Source: a virus
DNA length: 43,662 nucleotides
Direction: 5' to 3' (one strand)
Virus record (IMG/VR): IMGVR_UViG_3300008450_000088
Coordinates: 1 to 43,662 of that record
The notes under the pieces are model-generated. The model saw only the letters and a program-made list of their open reading frames with translations. It was not told the origin of the DNA and did not search any database. Shown here in pieces: positions 17,830-26,082 of this stretch (position 1 is its first letter; the number at the start of each line of letters is the position of its first letter). The position numbers and the translations under genes are program-made.

Positions 17830-18827
17830 TAAAATTACAAGAAGTAGTAGGATTACCAACCCTCCAATACCATTTAGATAATAATCTAACGCTATCTGAA
17901 TGTGTCTACCGTTATTCCTCTGAATCATTTATACAATTATTTGCTGAAGCAAGACAGGCTTTAAGAGACGGTAAAATTGTATTAAGTGAAGAGGATGTAC
18001 TTCTATTAGAAAGTACAGATATTGGAGAGTATGGAATGTATGAAGGACAAAAAGTACCTTTAGATCTTCCAATGGAGTATGAAAATCCTTATCAACCAAT
18101 ATTAGAAGATATTGCGATTTACGGAACTACTTATGAAGCGGTAAACATAGACGATTCATATACAGATATACAAGTGGAAGGTGATCAAACTGTAACTACC
18201 TACACCTTTACAGATAAGCATGGAATAAAGAGGCAGTTAAGGTATTTTAAAGGAGGAAGTGTAAAGCTTCTATGGTTCGATAAAAAAATAAACAAATGGA
18301 CAACCGATAGGCCATCAAGTAAATACGAAGACCAGAAAGTAATGAATACTTTCGGAAAGATCTTGGTAAAGGTGATTTTACCAAAATTTAATACCTTTAC
18401 CTTTAAAGCAGAAGATGAAATCAGATACAGGTTATTTAGAGCTCTAATACTTAGTAACTTAAATCAAGATGAATATACTTTGGACTTTGATGATGAAACA
18501 AAAGAGATTGTAGTTGACAAGATTGATAACCTTGATGAAGCAGAATACAGAGGTAAAGATGTTCCTTTAAACAAACCAAAAAGAGGTGGATCTAAAAAAT
18601 TCTACGTTTATACTAAAAATAAGAAAGGAAATGTAGTAAAAGTATCTTTTGGAGGTACAACAGGATTAAATGTTAAAATAGATGAACCAGGAGCAAGAGC
18701 TTCTTTTGCTGCCCGTCATCAATGTGATAAGAAAAAAGATAAAACAAAACCAGGATACTGGGCTTGTAATATCGGAAGATATTGGAAATCACTTGGAGGA
18801 AGTAGAAACTTTAGCGGGTATTGGTAA
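17826..18827 (+). CDS. Hypothetical phage protein with conserved basic C-terminal domain
   Basis: A 333-aa protein. The first 120 residues are acidic (IKLQEVVGLPTLQYHLDNN at the start). The last 90 residues form a distinct domain that I recall from many T4-like marine phages: DVPLNKPKRGGSKKFYVYTK, then GNVVKVSFGGTTGLNVKI, and a Cys-containing end with AARHQCDKKKDKTKPGYWAC. Two cysteines and several Arg/Lys/Trp residues suggest nucleic-acid or metal contact. The same C-terminal domain family occurs joined to different N-termini in other phages. The function is unknown. It overlaps its upstream neighbour by ATGA. Confidence 0.68.
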   Translation: MIKLQEVVGLPTLQYHLDNNLTLSECVYRYSSESFIQLFAEARQALRDGKIVLSEEDVLLLESTDIGEYGMYEGQKVPLDLPMEYENPYQPILEDIAIYGTTYEAVNIDDSYTDIQVEGDQTVTTYTFTDKHGIKRQLRYFKGGSVKLLWFDKKINKWTTDRPSSKYEDQKVMNTFGKILVKVILPKFNTFTFKAEDEIRYRLFRALILSNLNQDEYTLDFDDETKEIVVDKIDNLDEAEYRGKDVPLNKPKRGGSKKFYVYTKNKKGNVVKVSFGGTTGLNVKIDEPGARASFAARHQCDKKKDKTKPGYWACNIGRYWKSLGGSRNFSGYW

Positions 18828-18828
18828 T

Positions 18829-19086
18829 ATGAGACCTTACAAACAGTTACAGACACAGGAATATATTTACAGAAAATTTACCCAAAACATTCCAGAAGAA
18901 GAACTGGTATGGCATAGAGATCAGAACGATAGAGAGGTAGAAATTCTAGAACCAACAGACTGGATGTTTCAATTTGATAATGAATTACCTCAGACTCTAA
19001 AAGGAAAAGTATTCATACCAAAAGAGACATATCACAGACTAATAAAAGGAACAGGATATTTAAACATAAGAATAAAAGAATACTAA
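18829..19086 (+). CDS. Small cupin-like protein, 85 aa
   Basis: I take the ATG at 18829 (MRPYKQLQTQEY), directly after the upstream stop; a longer in-frame reading from 18682 would overlap that gene by 146 bases. The product has a cupin-like arrangement. A strand with WHRDQNDREVEIL is followed by WMFQFDNELP, a Gly turn, VFIPKETYHRLIKGTG and a final strand NIRIKEY. His residues in WHRD and YHR are plausible metal ligands. A single-domain cupin of this size could bind a small ligand or metal. The role in the phage is unknown. Confidence 0.68.
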   Translation: MRPYKQLQTQEYIYRKFTQNIPEEELVWHRDQNDREVEILEPTDWMFQFDNELPQTLKGKVFIPKETYHRLIKGTGYLNIRIKEY

Positions 19087-19181
19087 TGGTACAGAAAATA
19101 ATTGCAGGTATTATTGTTATAGGAGCATTTATAGTAGTAGCAAATACGATACTATTTATTATTAAGGATAAAGAAAAGTAA
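19086..19181 (+). CDS. 31-aa membrane micro-protein
   Basis: The ATG overlaps the preceding stop (TAATG). The product, starting MVQKIIAGIIVIGAFIVVAN, is a single hydrophobic helix with a short Lys/Asp/Glu tail and ends one base before the next gene. The coupling at both ends and the clean transmembrane pattern argue for a real gene. It could be a small inner-membrane peptide such as a holin-like or inhibitor peptide, but its length alone cannot show this. Confidence 0.55.
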   Translation: MVQKIIAGIIVIGAFIVVANTILFIIKDKEK

Positions 19182-19182
19182 G

Positions 19183-19629
19183 ATGAAAAGATCACAATTA
19201 GTAGAAATAATAAGAGAAATAGTAGGAGGATACGAACCAGATGGAAAAGGAAATCTTGTACGACATAATGATAAATTTGATAGTGCCAAACTAAGTGATA
19301 TATTAAAAGGAATTGTAGATAGAGATAGTCAAGAAGAGCAAGAAGGTGAAGATCCAATCTACGAAGGAGAAAACCGTATAAATGTCTGGTCAAAACATCC
19401 ATACATAAAAGATTTGTTAAATGCAATGATCAACAAGGACGGTACAGTATATTTACAGGTATACGGAACAAAAGGAGGATTACCAATCAAACAAACAGCA
19501 GTAATACCAATTGAAGACTTTACACCAGAATACGTAGAAAAACAAGTATCAGACAAATACACTATTGATACTGAATTCAGAAAAGGAATCCAGCAGTTTG
19601 TAGATTCTGTACAAAATATAAATGCTTAG
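19183..19629 (+). CDS. Protein with capsid-targeting-like leader, 148 aa
   Basis: It begins MKRSQLVEIIREIVGGYEPD, a clear member of the recurrent leader family (M-K-x-S-x-I/L-x-x-I-I-x-E), with an I-R-E site at E12. The rest is an unrecognised alpha/beta domain with YEGENRINVWSKHPYIKDLL and a predicted two-strand unit VYLQVYGTKGGLPIKQTAVI. A TATTTATTATTA motif (19153-19164) inside the upstream micro-gene could act as a late promoter. The 3' end overlaps the kinase-like gene by eight bases. I infer packaged internal cargo of unknown activity. Confidence 0.62.
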   Translation: MKRSQLVEIIREIVGGYEPDGKGNLVRHNDKFDSAKLSDILKGIVDRDSQEEQEGEDPIYEGENRINVWSKHPYIKDLLNAMINKDGTVYLQVYGTKGGLPIKQTAVIPIEDFTPEYVEKQVSDKYTIDTEFRKGIQQFVDSVQNINA

Positions 19630-20050
19630 TATTTTATCTATATTAAAAGAAGTTATTACTCCTTCCCAGGAATACATGGAAAGGGTAAATGATATTATTG
19701 ACCAAGGAGGAGAGTTCTTAGGATCTGGAGATTACGGTTCAGTATACTTGGTAGGAGATGTTGTTAAAAAAGTAACTTCTGATGAAGTAGAAATTGAACA
19801 TGCTGAGATATTAAAAGGCAAAAAAACAAAATACTTTGTTCCTATTCTAGATGTAGAAGTTGTTAATCCAAAACTGGCAATAATAACAATGCCAAATATG
19901 GAACCTTTTACTGGAGAAATTCCTGAAGAATTTATAGAACAATTAGAACAAGAAGCACAACAATTAGGAATCGATCCTGAAGAATTAGACATAAGACCTG
20001 ATAATTTTATGAAAGATCAATTAGGTAATTTAAAAATGACAGACGTATAA
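19622..20050 (+). CDS. Minimal protein kinase-like protein, 142 aa
   Basis: In order: a leader helix MLSILSILKE (L-K-E at E10); a Gly-rich loop LGSGDYGSVYLV (G34, G36, G39, V41); a candidate VAIK lysine in VVKKV (K49/K50); a candidate helix-C glutamate in VEIEHAEIL; a hinge-like IITMPNME (residues 88-93); a catalytic loop DIRPDN (D123, N128); and LKMTDV with D141, which aligns with the Asp of the DFG motif, one residue before the end. The whole C-lobe beyond DFG is missing, and the usual HR before the catalytic Asp is EL. It could be an active mini-kinase, a nucleotide-binding pseudokinase or an inhibitor of a host kinase. It overlaps both neighbours. Confidence 0.65.
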   Translation: MLSILSILKEVITPSQEYMERVNDIIDQGGEFLGSGDYGSVYLVGDVVKKVTSDEVEIEHAEILKGKKTKYFVPILDVEVVNPKLAIITMPNMEPFTGEIPEEFIEQLEQEAQQLGIDPEELDIRPDNFMKDQLGNLKMTDV

Positions 20051-20169
20051 TGGCAAGAGGTAAACACAGTTCCCCGCAAAGAACTAAGACAAATAAGAGA
20101 AGAAAGTCAGTCTTAAAGACTATAACGTTAATAAAAAATAACGAATCTGTTCTTAAGAACTTAAAATAA
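20050..20169 (+). CDS. Small basic protein, 39 aa
   Basis: The ATG overlaps the kinase-like stop (TAATG). The product (MARGKHSSPQRTKTNKRRKS, then a short hydrophobic helix and more Lys) is strongly basic, suiting DNA or RNA binding or charge neutralisation inside a capsid. It is the last gene before a strong terminator. I do not recognise the family. The case rests on coupling and composition. Confidence 0.5.
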   Translation: MARGKHSSPQRTKTNKRRKSVLKTITLIKNNESVLKNLK

Positions 20170-20175
20170 TAAAAG

Positions 20176-20202
20176 AAAGGCTTGCTTATGTGAGCCTTTT
20201 TT
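20176..20202 (+). terminator. Strong intrinsic terminator
   Basis: AAAGGCTTGC-TTAT-GTGAGCCTTT forms a 10-bp stem (two G-T pairs) with a tetraloop, followed by three more T. It closes the unit 17392-20169 and lies before the primase gene. An ATG at 20190 inside the stem is not a credible start. Confidence 0.85.
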
Positions 20203-20231
20203 CATATATTATAGTTATTAATTGTTTTGTA

Positions 20232-21155
20232 ATGACAGAGAATCTAATCATATTAGGTTATTTAGAAAATATTTTAGGAAAATCCCACAAAAGAGCTAGG
20301 GAGAACTATGCCTTTACCTGCCCTAAATGCAACCACAGAAAACCTAAACTAGAAATAAACCTTCATACCAGTGAAAAAGGAGAAAATCCTTTTGAATGTT
20401 GGGTGTGCGGTTTTAAAGGAAGGACTATAAAATCATTACTAAAACAACTCTCCGTACCTGCCGAACAAGCTATAGAGATTTTAAAATATGTACGCAAAGG
20501 AGAAGAAACAGGATATGCTATAGCGAAAACAGTAGAACTACCGAAAGAATACCAATCACTTTATAATGCATCTACTGTATCTGTTATAGCAAATAAAGTA
20601 AAAAAATATTTGTATGAGAGGGGACTTACCGACTATGATTTTGTTAAATATAATATTGGATACACAACAAGTGGAGAGTATGGAGGAAGAGTCATTATCC
20701 CAAGTTATTCTGAGTCCAATAGCCTCAACTATTTTATTGGTAGAACTTACGAGGGAAGCTATTTCAAATATAAGAACCCGGAAACTTCCAAAGACATAAT
20801 ATTTTTTGAAAATCTTATAAATTGGAGTCAACCAATAACATTATGTGAAGGTGTTTTCGATGCAATGGCTATTAAAAGAAATGCAATTCCAATCCTAGGA
20901 AAAGGATTATCAAAAACATTAATAAAGAAAATACTTTCCAGCGATCTTGAAGATATCTATATTGCTTTAGATAAAGACGCTTTTAAAAAAGCATTACAAT
21001 ACACAGAACAATTTTTAAACATGGGTAAAAGAGTATATTTGATTGATATGCAAGACAAAGATCCAAGTGAAATGGGCTTTGAGAAATTCACCCACCATGT
21101 ACAACAGGCTGAAGAAATGGACTTAGGAAAGCTTCTTCGCTATAAACTATCATAA
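20232..21155 (+). CDS. gp61: DNA primase, DnaG/gp61-type
   Basis: A 307-aa primase. An N-terminal zinc site is formed by C30-P-K-C33 and C56-W-V-C59. The TOPRIM core follows: E206 in LCEGVFDAMAIK and D247/D249 in YIALDKDAFKKAL. T4 gp61 has 342 aa. The enzyme would make RNA primers for the lagging strand together with the phage helicase, which is not in this window. The start at 20232 (MTENLIILGYLENI) is preferred because the in-frame ATG at 20190 lies in a terminator. The leader lacks a Shine-Dalgarno sequence. A replication gene among late-looking genes, right after a terminator, suggests its own earlier promoter, which I could not identify. Confidence 0.85.
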   Translation: MTENLIILGYLENILGKSHKRARENYAFTCPKCNHRKPKLEINLHTSEKGENPFECWVCGFKGRTIKSLLKQLSVPAEQAIEILKYVRKGEETGYAIAKTVELPKEYQSLYNASTVSVIANKVKKYLYERGLTDYDFVKYNIGYTTSGEYGGRVIIPSYSESNSLNYFIGRTYEGSYFKYKNPETSKDIIFFENLINWSQPITLCEGVFDAMAIKRNAIPILGKGLSKTLIKKILSSDLEDIYIALDKDAFKKALQYTEQFLNMGKRVYLIDMQDKDPSEMGFEKFTHHVQQAEEMDLGKLLRYKLS

Positions 21156-21156
21156 C

Positions 21157-21939
21157 ATGATAAACAAAGGAACAAACATCTTAACAGAAAATGCTAAGAA
21201 AAGGTTATCGTTCAACCCTGAACTAAAACAGATTAACTTTTTAGATAGAAGGGTCTATCAAAGAGCAGAAGGAGTATTCTATCCATCCGTGACAACAATC
21301 CTACAATACATGCCAAAGGCTAAATTCTTTGAGACTTGGATAAAAGATGTAGGACATAATGCAGATATCATTATGAGAAAAGCAGGGGATGAGGGTACTC
21401 AAACCCATAATGCAATTGAGGATTTGTTATTAGGAAACGAAGTAACATGGATGGATGATTTTGGTAATGCCCGGTACAATGAATTGGTATGGGGGATGAT
21501 TGTTAAATTCAAACAATTCTGGGATATGGCAAAACCGGAATTAATTTCAACAGAAGAATTTACATTCTCAGATACACATAAATATGCAGGAACAGCCGAT
21601 TTAGTTGTTAAAATAAACGGAGAGGTTTGGTTAATCGATATTAAGACTTCTAACAGTTTACATAAATCATATGATCTCCAGCTTGCAGCCTATGCTCAAT
21701 CTCTATTTGAACAAAAAGGAATTAAAATCGAAAGAACAGGTATTCTTTGGTTGAAATCTACTAGAAGATCTGAGAGTAAAAAGAAGGATGAATTCTTTGC
21801 TAGAGGATGGGAATTAAAACCTATAGATGAAATGGAAAAGAATTTTGAATTATTTAAAATGATTTATAGATTATATGAATTAGAGAATCCAACAACAGAA
21901 CCGGTTTACTATTCATATCCAACAACTATCAAACTTTAA
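21157..21939 (+). CDS. PD-(D/E)XK nuclease, RecB/Cas4-like
   Basis: A 260-aa protein with the core of RecB-family nucleases: D148 in YAGTADLVV, then D161-I-K163 in VWLIDIKTS, and the QLAAYAQSLF helix with the typical Q-x-x-x-Y. An upstream Gly/His segment (GTQTHNAIEDLL) fits the N-terminal conserved histidine of this group. No cysteine cluster of the Cas4/AddB type is visible. It starts one base after the primase gene, so it probably acts in replication or recombination, as an exonuclease. There is no leader helix. Length and motif order fit other phage exonucleases of this class. Confidence 0.8.
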   Translation: MINKGTNILTENAKKRLSFNPELKQINFLDRRVYQRAEGVFYPSVTTILQYMPKAKFFETWIKDVGHNADIIMRKAGDEGTQTHNAIEDLLLGNEVTWMDDFGNARYNELVWGMIVKFKQFWDMAKPELISTEEFTFSDTHKYAGTADLVVKINGEVWLIDIKTSNSLHKSYDLQLAAYAQSLFEQKGIKIERTGILWLKSTRRSESKKKDEFFARGWELKPIDEMEKNFELFKMIYRLYELENPTTEPVYYSYPTTIKL

Positions 21940-21981
21940 TACTATTTATTTAATATAATCGTTGGATATTCAAAAGAATAT
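21915..21981 (+). repeat. Inverted repeats around the intergenic promoter
   Basis: ATATCCAAC (21915-21923, in the end of the nuclease gene) is the exact reverse complement of GTTGGATAT (21961-21969). The second arm overlaps a small perfect hairpin ATATTC-AAAA-GAATAT (21966-21981). The late-like promoter motif lies in the loop between the 9-base arms. It might be an operator or an mRNA 3' structure; chance is possible in AT-rich DNA. Confidence 0.35.
21943..21955 (+). promoter_or_regulatory. Candidate late promoter
   Basis: TATTTATTTAATA preceded by AC, in the 72-base gap before the nucleotidyltransferase gene at 22012. The match to the repeated motif is good. The leader would be about 50 bases and has no Shine-Dalgarno sequence. 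Confidence 0.5.
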
Positions 21982-22011
21982 TCATATATTTAGGTACATT
22001 AAATAAATAAC

Positions 22012-22920
22012 ATGGGAGGAAACGTATTTGGAACCACAGCTTCTATAAAGAAAGAAAATATAAAACCAACTCTACTAGAATTCTTTAGACAATTCAAACA
22101 AGTATTTCCTAAAGCAGAACCATTCTTCAGAGAGATGAAGACTTTAGGATCTGTTGGGAAAAAAGATGTGTCTGGAGATATTGATTTAGCATTATCTGAT
22201 AAATCTTTCGATAATGTAGAAGACTGGGGATTGGATAGAGATCATATCATGAAATTATTTGAAGCATTTAGAAAGAGAGCAAGAACCTCAACAGATGATC
22301 AAATAATGAAAAGAGCAGTTCTTGTTGCAATAGCTGAAAAGATAGACAGTTCAAATACAAGTATTGCAGTAGATGTGAAAGGAGCAGGATCAGGAGCATT
22401 ATTCTTATCCTTTCCGCAATTTGATACCGAAGGAAATCAATTAGAGGATAATGTACAGATTGATATAAACGTAGGAGATGTTGATTGGCTAGAATTTGCA
22501 TATTATTCAAATACTTATTCAGGGAATGTAAAAGGATTGCATAGAACACAGCTTCTTGTCTCTTTATTCTCAAATAAAGGATATACCTTCTCTCATAATT
22601 ATGGAGTAAAATCTAGAGAAAGTCAAGAAATTGTAGCAAATAACCCTCAACAAGCAATAGATGTTTTAAATAAAGAATACGGATTGAATCTTGATAAAGA
22701 AACTGTAGCAGATTATTTTAAATTAATGGAAGCTTTAGAGGGAGGATTATCCCCTGAAGACCTAAACAGAGTATATGATATCTATTTGAAAATATTAGAT
22801 TCAACCCGAGCAGATATTCCAGAAGATCTACAATCATATTGGATAGAAAATCAAGACAGATTAGGATTAAAAGGAAAATTCCTACCAGATAATTCAAATT
22901 TAATTAAATACCAAAAATAA
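22012..22920 (+). CDS. Pol beta-type nucleotidyltransferase
   Basis: A 302-aa protein with the minimal nucleotidyltransferase signature: GSVGKKDVSGDIDLALSD, that is G-S followed by D-x-D, near residues 45-62, and a third carboxylate in VQIDINVGD near residue 147. Such enzymes transfer nucleotides to proteins, RNA or small molecules; the target is unknown. The C-terminal part is helical and lacks known RNA-binding motifs. The next gene starts with a related domain, so the two are probably ancient paralogues working together, and the genes overlap by TAATG. There is no leader helix of the MKxS type. Confidence 0.72.
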   Translation: MGGNVFGTTASIKKENIKPTLLEFFRQFKQVFPKAEPFFREMKTLGSVGKKDVSGDIDLALSDKSFDNVEDWGLDRDHIMKLFEAFRKRARTSTDDQIMKRAVLVAIAEKIDSSNTSIAVDVKGAGSGALFLSFPQFDTEGNQLEDNVQIDINVGDVDWLEFAYYSNTYSGNVKGLHRTQLLVSLFSNKGYTFSHNYGVKSRESQEIVANNPQQAIDVLNKEYGLNLDKETVADYFKLMEALEGGLSPEDLNRVYDIYLKILDSTRADIPEDLQSYWIENQDRLGLKGKFLPDNSNLIKYQK

Positions 22921-24563
22921 TGTCAGGAGTAGCAGGAGGAAATAGGATATTAAAACAGGATGTACAAGCCACGTTCAATAAATATATAGACCAGGTATTA
23001 AGCACTATCCCTGGATTTAAAAAAGCTTCTTTATCAGGATCTGTTAAAGCAGGTTCAAAAGCTGATTTCGGAGACCTAGACATTATTACATGGTTTGAAG
23101 GAGATGATAAAAAAGAAGTAAAACAAAGAATAATTGATGCAATATCAAAGCTTCCAAATAATATAATTGTTCCTTTCAAATCAGAAAAATATACAGGAAG
23201 AAGATATTATAATTCAGGAGAATTAATCTCAGTTCTATTCCCGATTGAAGGAAAGACAGATGAATATATTCAAGTGGATAATATTATTGCTTTAACAGAA
23301 GAGGAATCTGTATTTAAAGGGTCTTTCTTGGATCTACCAGCGGAAAAACAAGGACTATTAATAGGACTTGTAAAAGTAATTCTTCTTGAAGAGAACCCAG
23401 AAGACGTATTCAGGAGAATGGGAATCTCAGGATTACCAAAGCTAGGAAAAGGTGAAGAATATGAATTCAATCTATCATCTATAAAACTGTCTTTAAGAAA
23501 AGTAAAACTTGAGAATTTTAAAGAAGTAGCAAGAGAAGAAGTATGGTCAACAACAAATTGGGGTACTATTAAAATCTTATTTAAAGGATTTAATATTGAC
23601 GGATCTTTTGAAGACCTGTTAGATGATATTGCAAGAAAATTAACAAATGCTAGATCTAAAAACAGAGTAGCAGGTATATTCAAATCAATGGTATCTGTTA
23701 AATCAGGAGAAGTAGGAACAGCTAAAGGAAAAGGTAAAGAAGATGCACTTGAAAAAGTAGCACAAACACTTTCAGAAGCTTTGGGTGAACAATCAATAAC
23801 TGTTGCATTATACGCCGGAGGATTTAAACCACCCCACAAAGCACATTATGAAAATGCCAGACTATTATCTCAAAATGCAGATAAATTAATCATATTTATT
23901 GGACCAAAGATACGAGAAGGAGTAAGAATTACAGCAGAGCAATCAAAAGCTATTTGGGAAATATATTCTAAATATTTAGCAACTCCTGTTGAGATTGTAA
24001 TAAGTCAAATTACTCCTATCAAAGATATTTACGATTGGATAGATGAGAATCAACCAGAAGTAGATAAAATCATAACAGGTACAATGGCTGATGAAAAAGG
24101 AAAATTTGCAAGTATTGTAAAAAATAAAGACAAATATCCAAAAGTAGAATTAAAAGACTTACCTGTAATTGTTGCAAAAGAGGATGATAAATTCTCAGCA
24201 ACTGAGATAAGAAAATCAAAAGACTATATGACATCAGGTAAATGGATTCCATCAGTTGTCTCAAAACAAGACAAAGAAGATATTATTAATATTGTAACAC
24301 CTGAAGAAGAACCTTCCATAGAAGATAAAATGGCAGATACAATTGATGAAGTATTTGCAAGTTTCTTTCCAAAAGATGAACAAGTAAAGTCAACAGATGA
24401 GGTACATAATAGAAGGATGTTTTTTGAACAACATATACAAAATAGTAACAGCTATATAAGTAAGGGTGAGTTTGAAAAACCAGTAAGTTTTAAAGAGTTT
24501 ATTGAGACAGGAAAACAAAGAGGAACAATCCCGCAGAATTGGGAACCTCCTTATAATTGGTAA
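22920..24563 (+). CDS. Nucleotidyltransferase fused to NMN-adenylyltransferase-like domain
   Basis: A 547-aa two-domain protein. Residues about 35-135 carry GSVKAGSKADFGDLDIITWF (G-S...D-x-D) and a later IQVDN carboxylate, as in the preceding protein. Residues about 293-470 form a HIGH-type cytidylyltransferase fold. ALYAGGFKPPHKAHYE supplies the H-x-x-H motif of NadM/NadR-like enzymes, and FSATEIRKS matches their C-terminal S-T-x-I-R motif. The second domain would join NMN or a similar compound to ATP, making NAD or an adenylylated product. The pairing suggests adenylate transfer or NAD rebuilding during infection, possibly against NAD-depleting defences. Its last 40 residues are unassigned. 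Confidence 0.72.
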   Translation: MSGVAGGNRILKQDVQATFNKYIDQVLSTIPGFKKASLSGSVKAGSKADFGDLDIITWFEGDDKKEVKQRIIDAISKLPNNIIVPFKSEKYTGRRYYNSGELISVLFPIEGKTDEYIQVDNIIALTEEESVFKGSFLDLPAEKQGLLIGLVKVILLEENPEDVFRRMGISGLPKLGKGEEYEFNLSSIKLSLRKVKLENFKEVAREEVWSTTNWGTIKILFKGFNIDGSFEDLLDDIARKLTNARSKNRVAGIFKSMVSVKSGEVGTAKGKGKEDALEKVAQTLSEALGEQSITVALYAGGFKPPHKAHYENARLLSQNADKLIIFIGPKIREGVRITAEQSKAIWEIYSKYLATPVEIVISQITPIKDIYDWIDENQPEVDKIITGTMADEKGKFASIVKNKDKYPKVELKDLPVIVAKEDDKFSATEIRKSKDYMTSGKWIPSVVSKQDKEDIINIVTPEEEPSIEDKMADTIDEVFASFFPKDEQVKSTDEVHNRRMFFEQHIQNSNSYISKGEFEKPVSFKEFIETGKQRGTIPQNWEPPYNW

Positions 24564-24564
24564 T

Positions 24565-26070
24565 ATGAAAGACATACAAAACATAGATAGTGAATTAGTA
24601 AATATAGATCCAAAAAGCCAGGATCAACAGGAGTTAAAAAAAGCACACTCTGTATACGATTGGTATTATACTAATTATATTGAGTCATGTAAGGATTCTT
24701 TTACGAAAAACTTCGTAAAGAATACTTTTCAAGAACAACTAAATCTATACCTGGATGGAGAGATAGATACTGCTACTTTTATAAGAAGGATTTTGTTAAT
24801 AATCAAATCAGCAAATATCAACCTATATGGGAATAATCTAATAGAAGGAGCATCAGGAACACCGATTGCTGCATCATCAGCAATATCTTCAGAAGATAGA
24901 GCAGATCTTGTTAATCTGTATCAAGATCTAAGAAAAAGCATTGATACTCATAGATTCAATATCGATTTCCAACAGGATAGAATCTATATAACAAGGGTAA
25001 TGGATTCTCAAATAGGATGGGATTATACACCATACCAGGAAACAATTCCGGAGAATACTAAAGAAAAATTTAACTATACTCCATATATTGCTTCAATACT
25101 GGAGTATATGATAGATCAAGGGAAAAATATATTACCTCTTCCGGAAATAAAAATAAAAGAAGATGAACAAGAAGCTTCAAATTTCTTTGGAAAAACAGCA
25201 TACTATAATCCAAATGAAAAAGAAGTAGTATTATACACTCTAGGAAGACATCCTAAAGATGTTTGCAGATCTTTTACCCATGAAATGATTCATCACATTC
25301 AGAATCTAGAAGGAAGACTGAGAGGAATCGGAACAAGCAATACTAATGAAGATGATTATCTTAGAGAAATAGAAAAAGAAGCTTACCTGGAAGGGAATAT
25401 GTGCTTTAGAAATTGGGAAGATGGTTTAAAAAATAGAGAGGTTATGGCAGAAGGGAGATATGATAAAATAAGTAACCAAGCATCGTCTGACTTATTTAGA
25501 GGTTGGAAAGAAGCCTTTGATGCAGGAGAAAAGAGTATAGGATTTGAAGAATCTTATTCAAATGGAGATGTAGAGTTTGATGTAGAAGGAACTCTAGTAC
25601 TTGCACCCGGTACAGGTAAAATGGAAGTTTTAGACAGTACAGGAGCAGGGTTTGACGAAGATGGAGATTTTATTATAGCAAATATAGCCATTGATCCAGA
25701 ATTACTACCAGAGTTTTGGGAAGAAATCTCAATGACTTTAAAAGACCTTTTTAGACATGAAATTGAACACCTTACTCATAATAGAGGAGGTTTATCTTCG
25801 AACCCTGCAAAAACAATGCAAGGAGATTTAGCAAGAAGAGATAGAATGAGAGCAGGAGAATTATCTTTTGTAAATTATTTTAAGTTAAAAAAAGAAGTAG
25901 ATGCAAATCTTCAAGGAATGTTATTTAGAGCTAAGAAGGAGAGAAGACCATTTGCAGATGTTGTGAATGATTATTTAGATGCTCAAGATATTACACCAAA
26001 AGAAAAGCAAGAAATATTAAAAATATGGCGTAAAAGAATGCCGGCATTAGGAATAAGACAATCACTATAA
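24565..26070 (+). CDS. Protein with two HExxH zincin-like metalloprotease domains
   Basis: A 501-aa protein. I prefer the ATG at 24565, right after the upstream stop; an in-frame ATG at 24502 would overlap by 62 bases. Domain one has SFTHEMIHHIQ (H239, E240, H243) and, 29 residues on, EIEKEAYLEGN, where E272 and A273 give a plausible third ligand. Domain two has LFRHEIEHLTH (H398, E399, H402) and KKEVDANLQG with E444, so it shows the same H-E-x-x-H ... E pattern. Two intact zincin signatures in one chain are unusual. I recall the two parts as separate proteins in other T4-like phages, so this may be a fusion. Targets are unknown. No signal peptide is seen. Confidence 0.7.
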   Translation: MKDIQNIDSELVNIDPKSQDQQELKKAHSVYDWYYTNYIESCKDSFTKNFVKNTFQEQLNLYLDGEIDTATFIRRILLIIKSANINLYGNNLIEGASGTPIAASSAISSEDRADLVNLYQDLRKSIDTHRFNIDFQQDRIYITRVMDSQIGWDYTPYQETIPENTKEKFNYTPYIASILEYMIDQGKNILPLPEIKIKEDEQEASNFFGKTAYYNPNEKEVVLYTLGRHPKDVCRSFTHEMIHHIQNLEGRLRGIGTSNTNEDDYLREIEKEAYLEGNMCFRNWEDGLKNREVMAEGRYDKISNQASSDLFRGWKEAFDAGEKSIGFEESYSNGDVEFDVEGTLVLAPGTGKMEVLDSTGAGFDEDGDFIIANIAIDPELLPEFWEEISMTLKDLFRHEIEHLTHNRGGLSSNPAKTMQGDLARRDRMRAGELSFVNYFKLKKEVDANLQGMLFRAKKERRPFADVVNDYLDAQDITPKEKQEILKIWRKRMPALGIRQSL

Positions 26071-26082
26071 AATAAAAAGGTT

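Noticed and set aside
18682-18828. Longer N-terminus for the cupin-like protein
   Set aside because: It would overlap the conserved Cys-containing end of the preceding gene. The ATG at 18829 lies directly after that gene's stop.
20190-20231. Upstream start of the primase at 20190
   Set aside because: The ATG lies inside the 3' arm of a strong terminator and the extra residues are hydrophobic and unlike primases. The ATG at 20232 is preferred.
23270-23839. Minus-strand ORF of 189 codons
   Set aside because: It lies opposite the nucleotidyltransferase fusion gene, whose motifs are clear. Its Ser/Leu/Pro-rich composition is typical of an antisense shadow in AT-rich genes.
24502-24564. Longer N-terminus for the double HExxH protein
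   Set aside because: The extra 21 residues overlap the preceding gene and look like its frame-shifted shadow. The ATG at 24565 follows the stop by one base.
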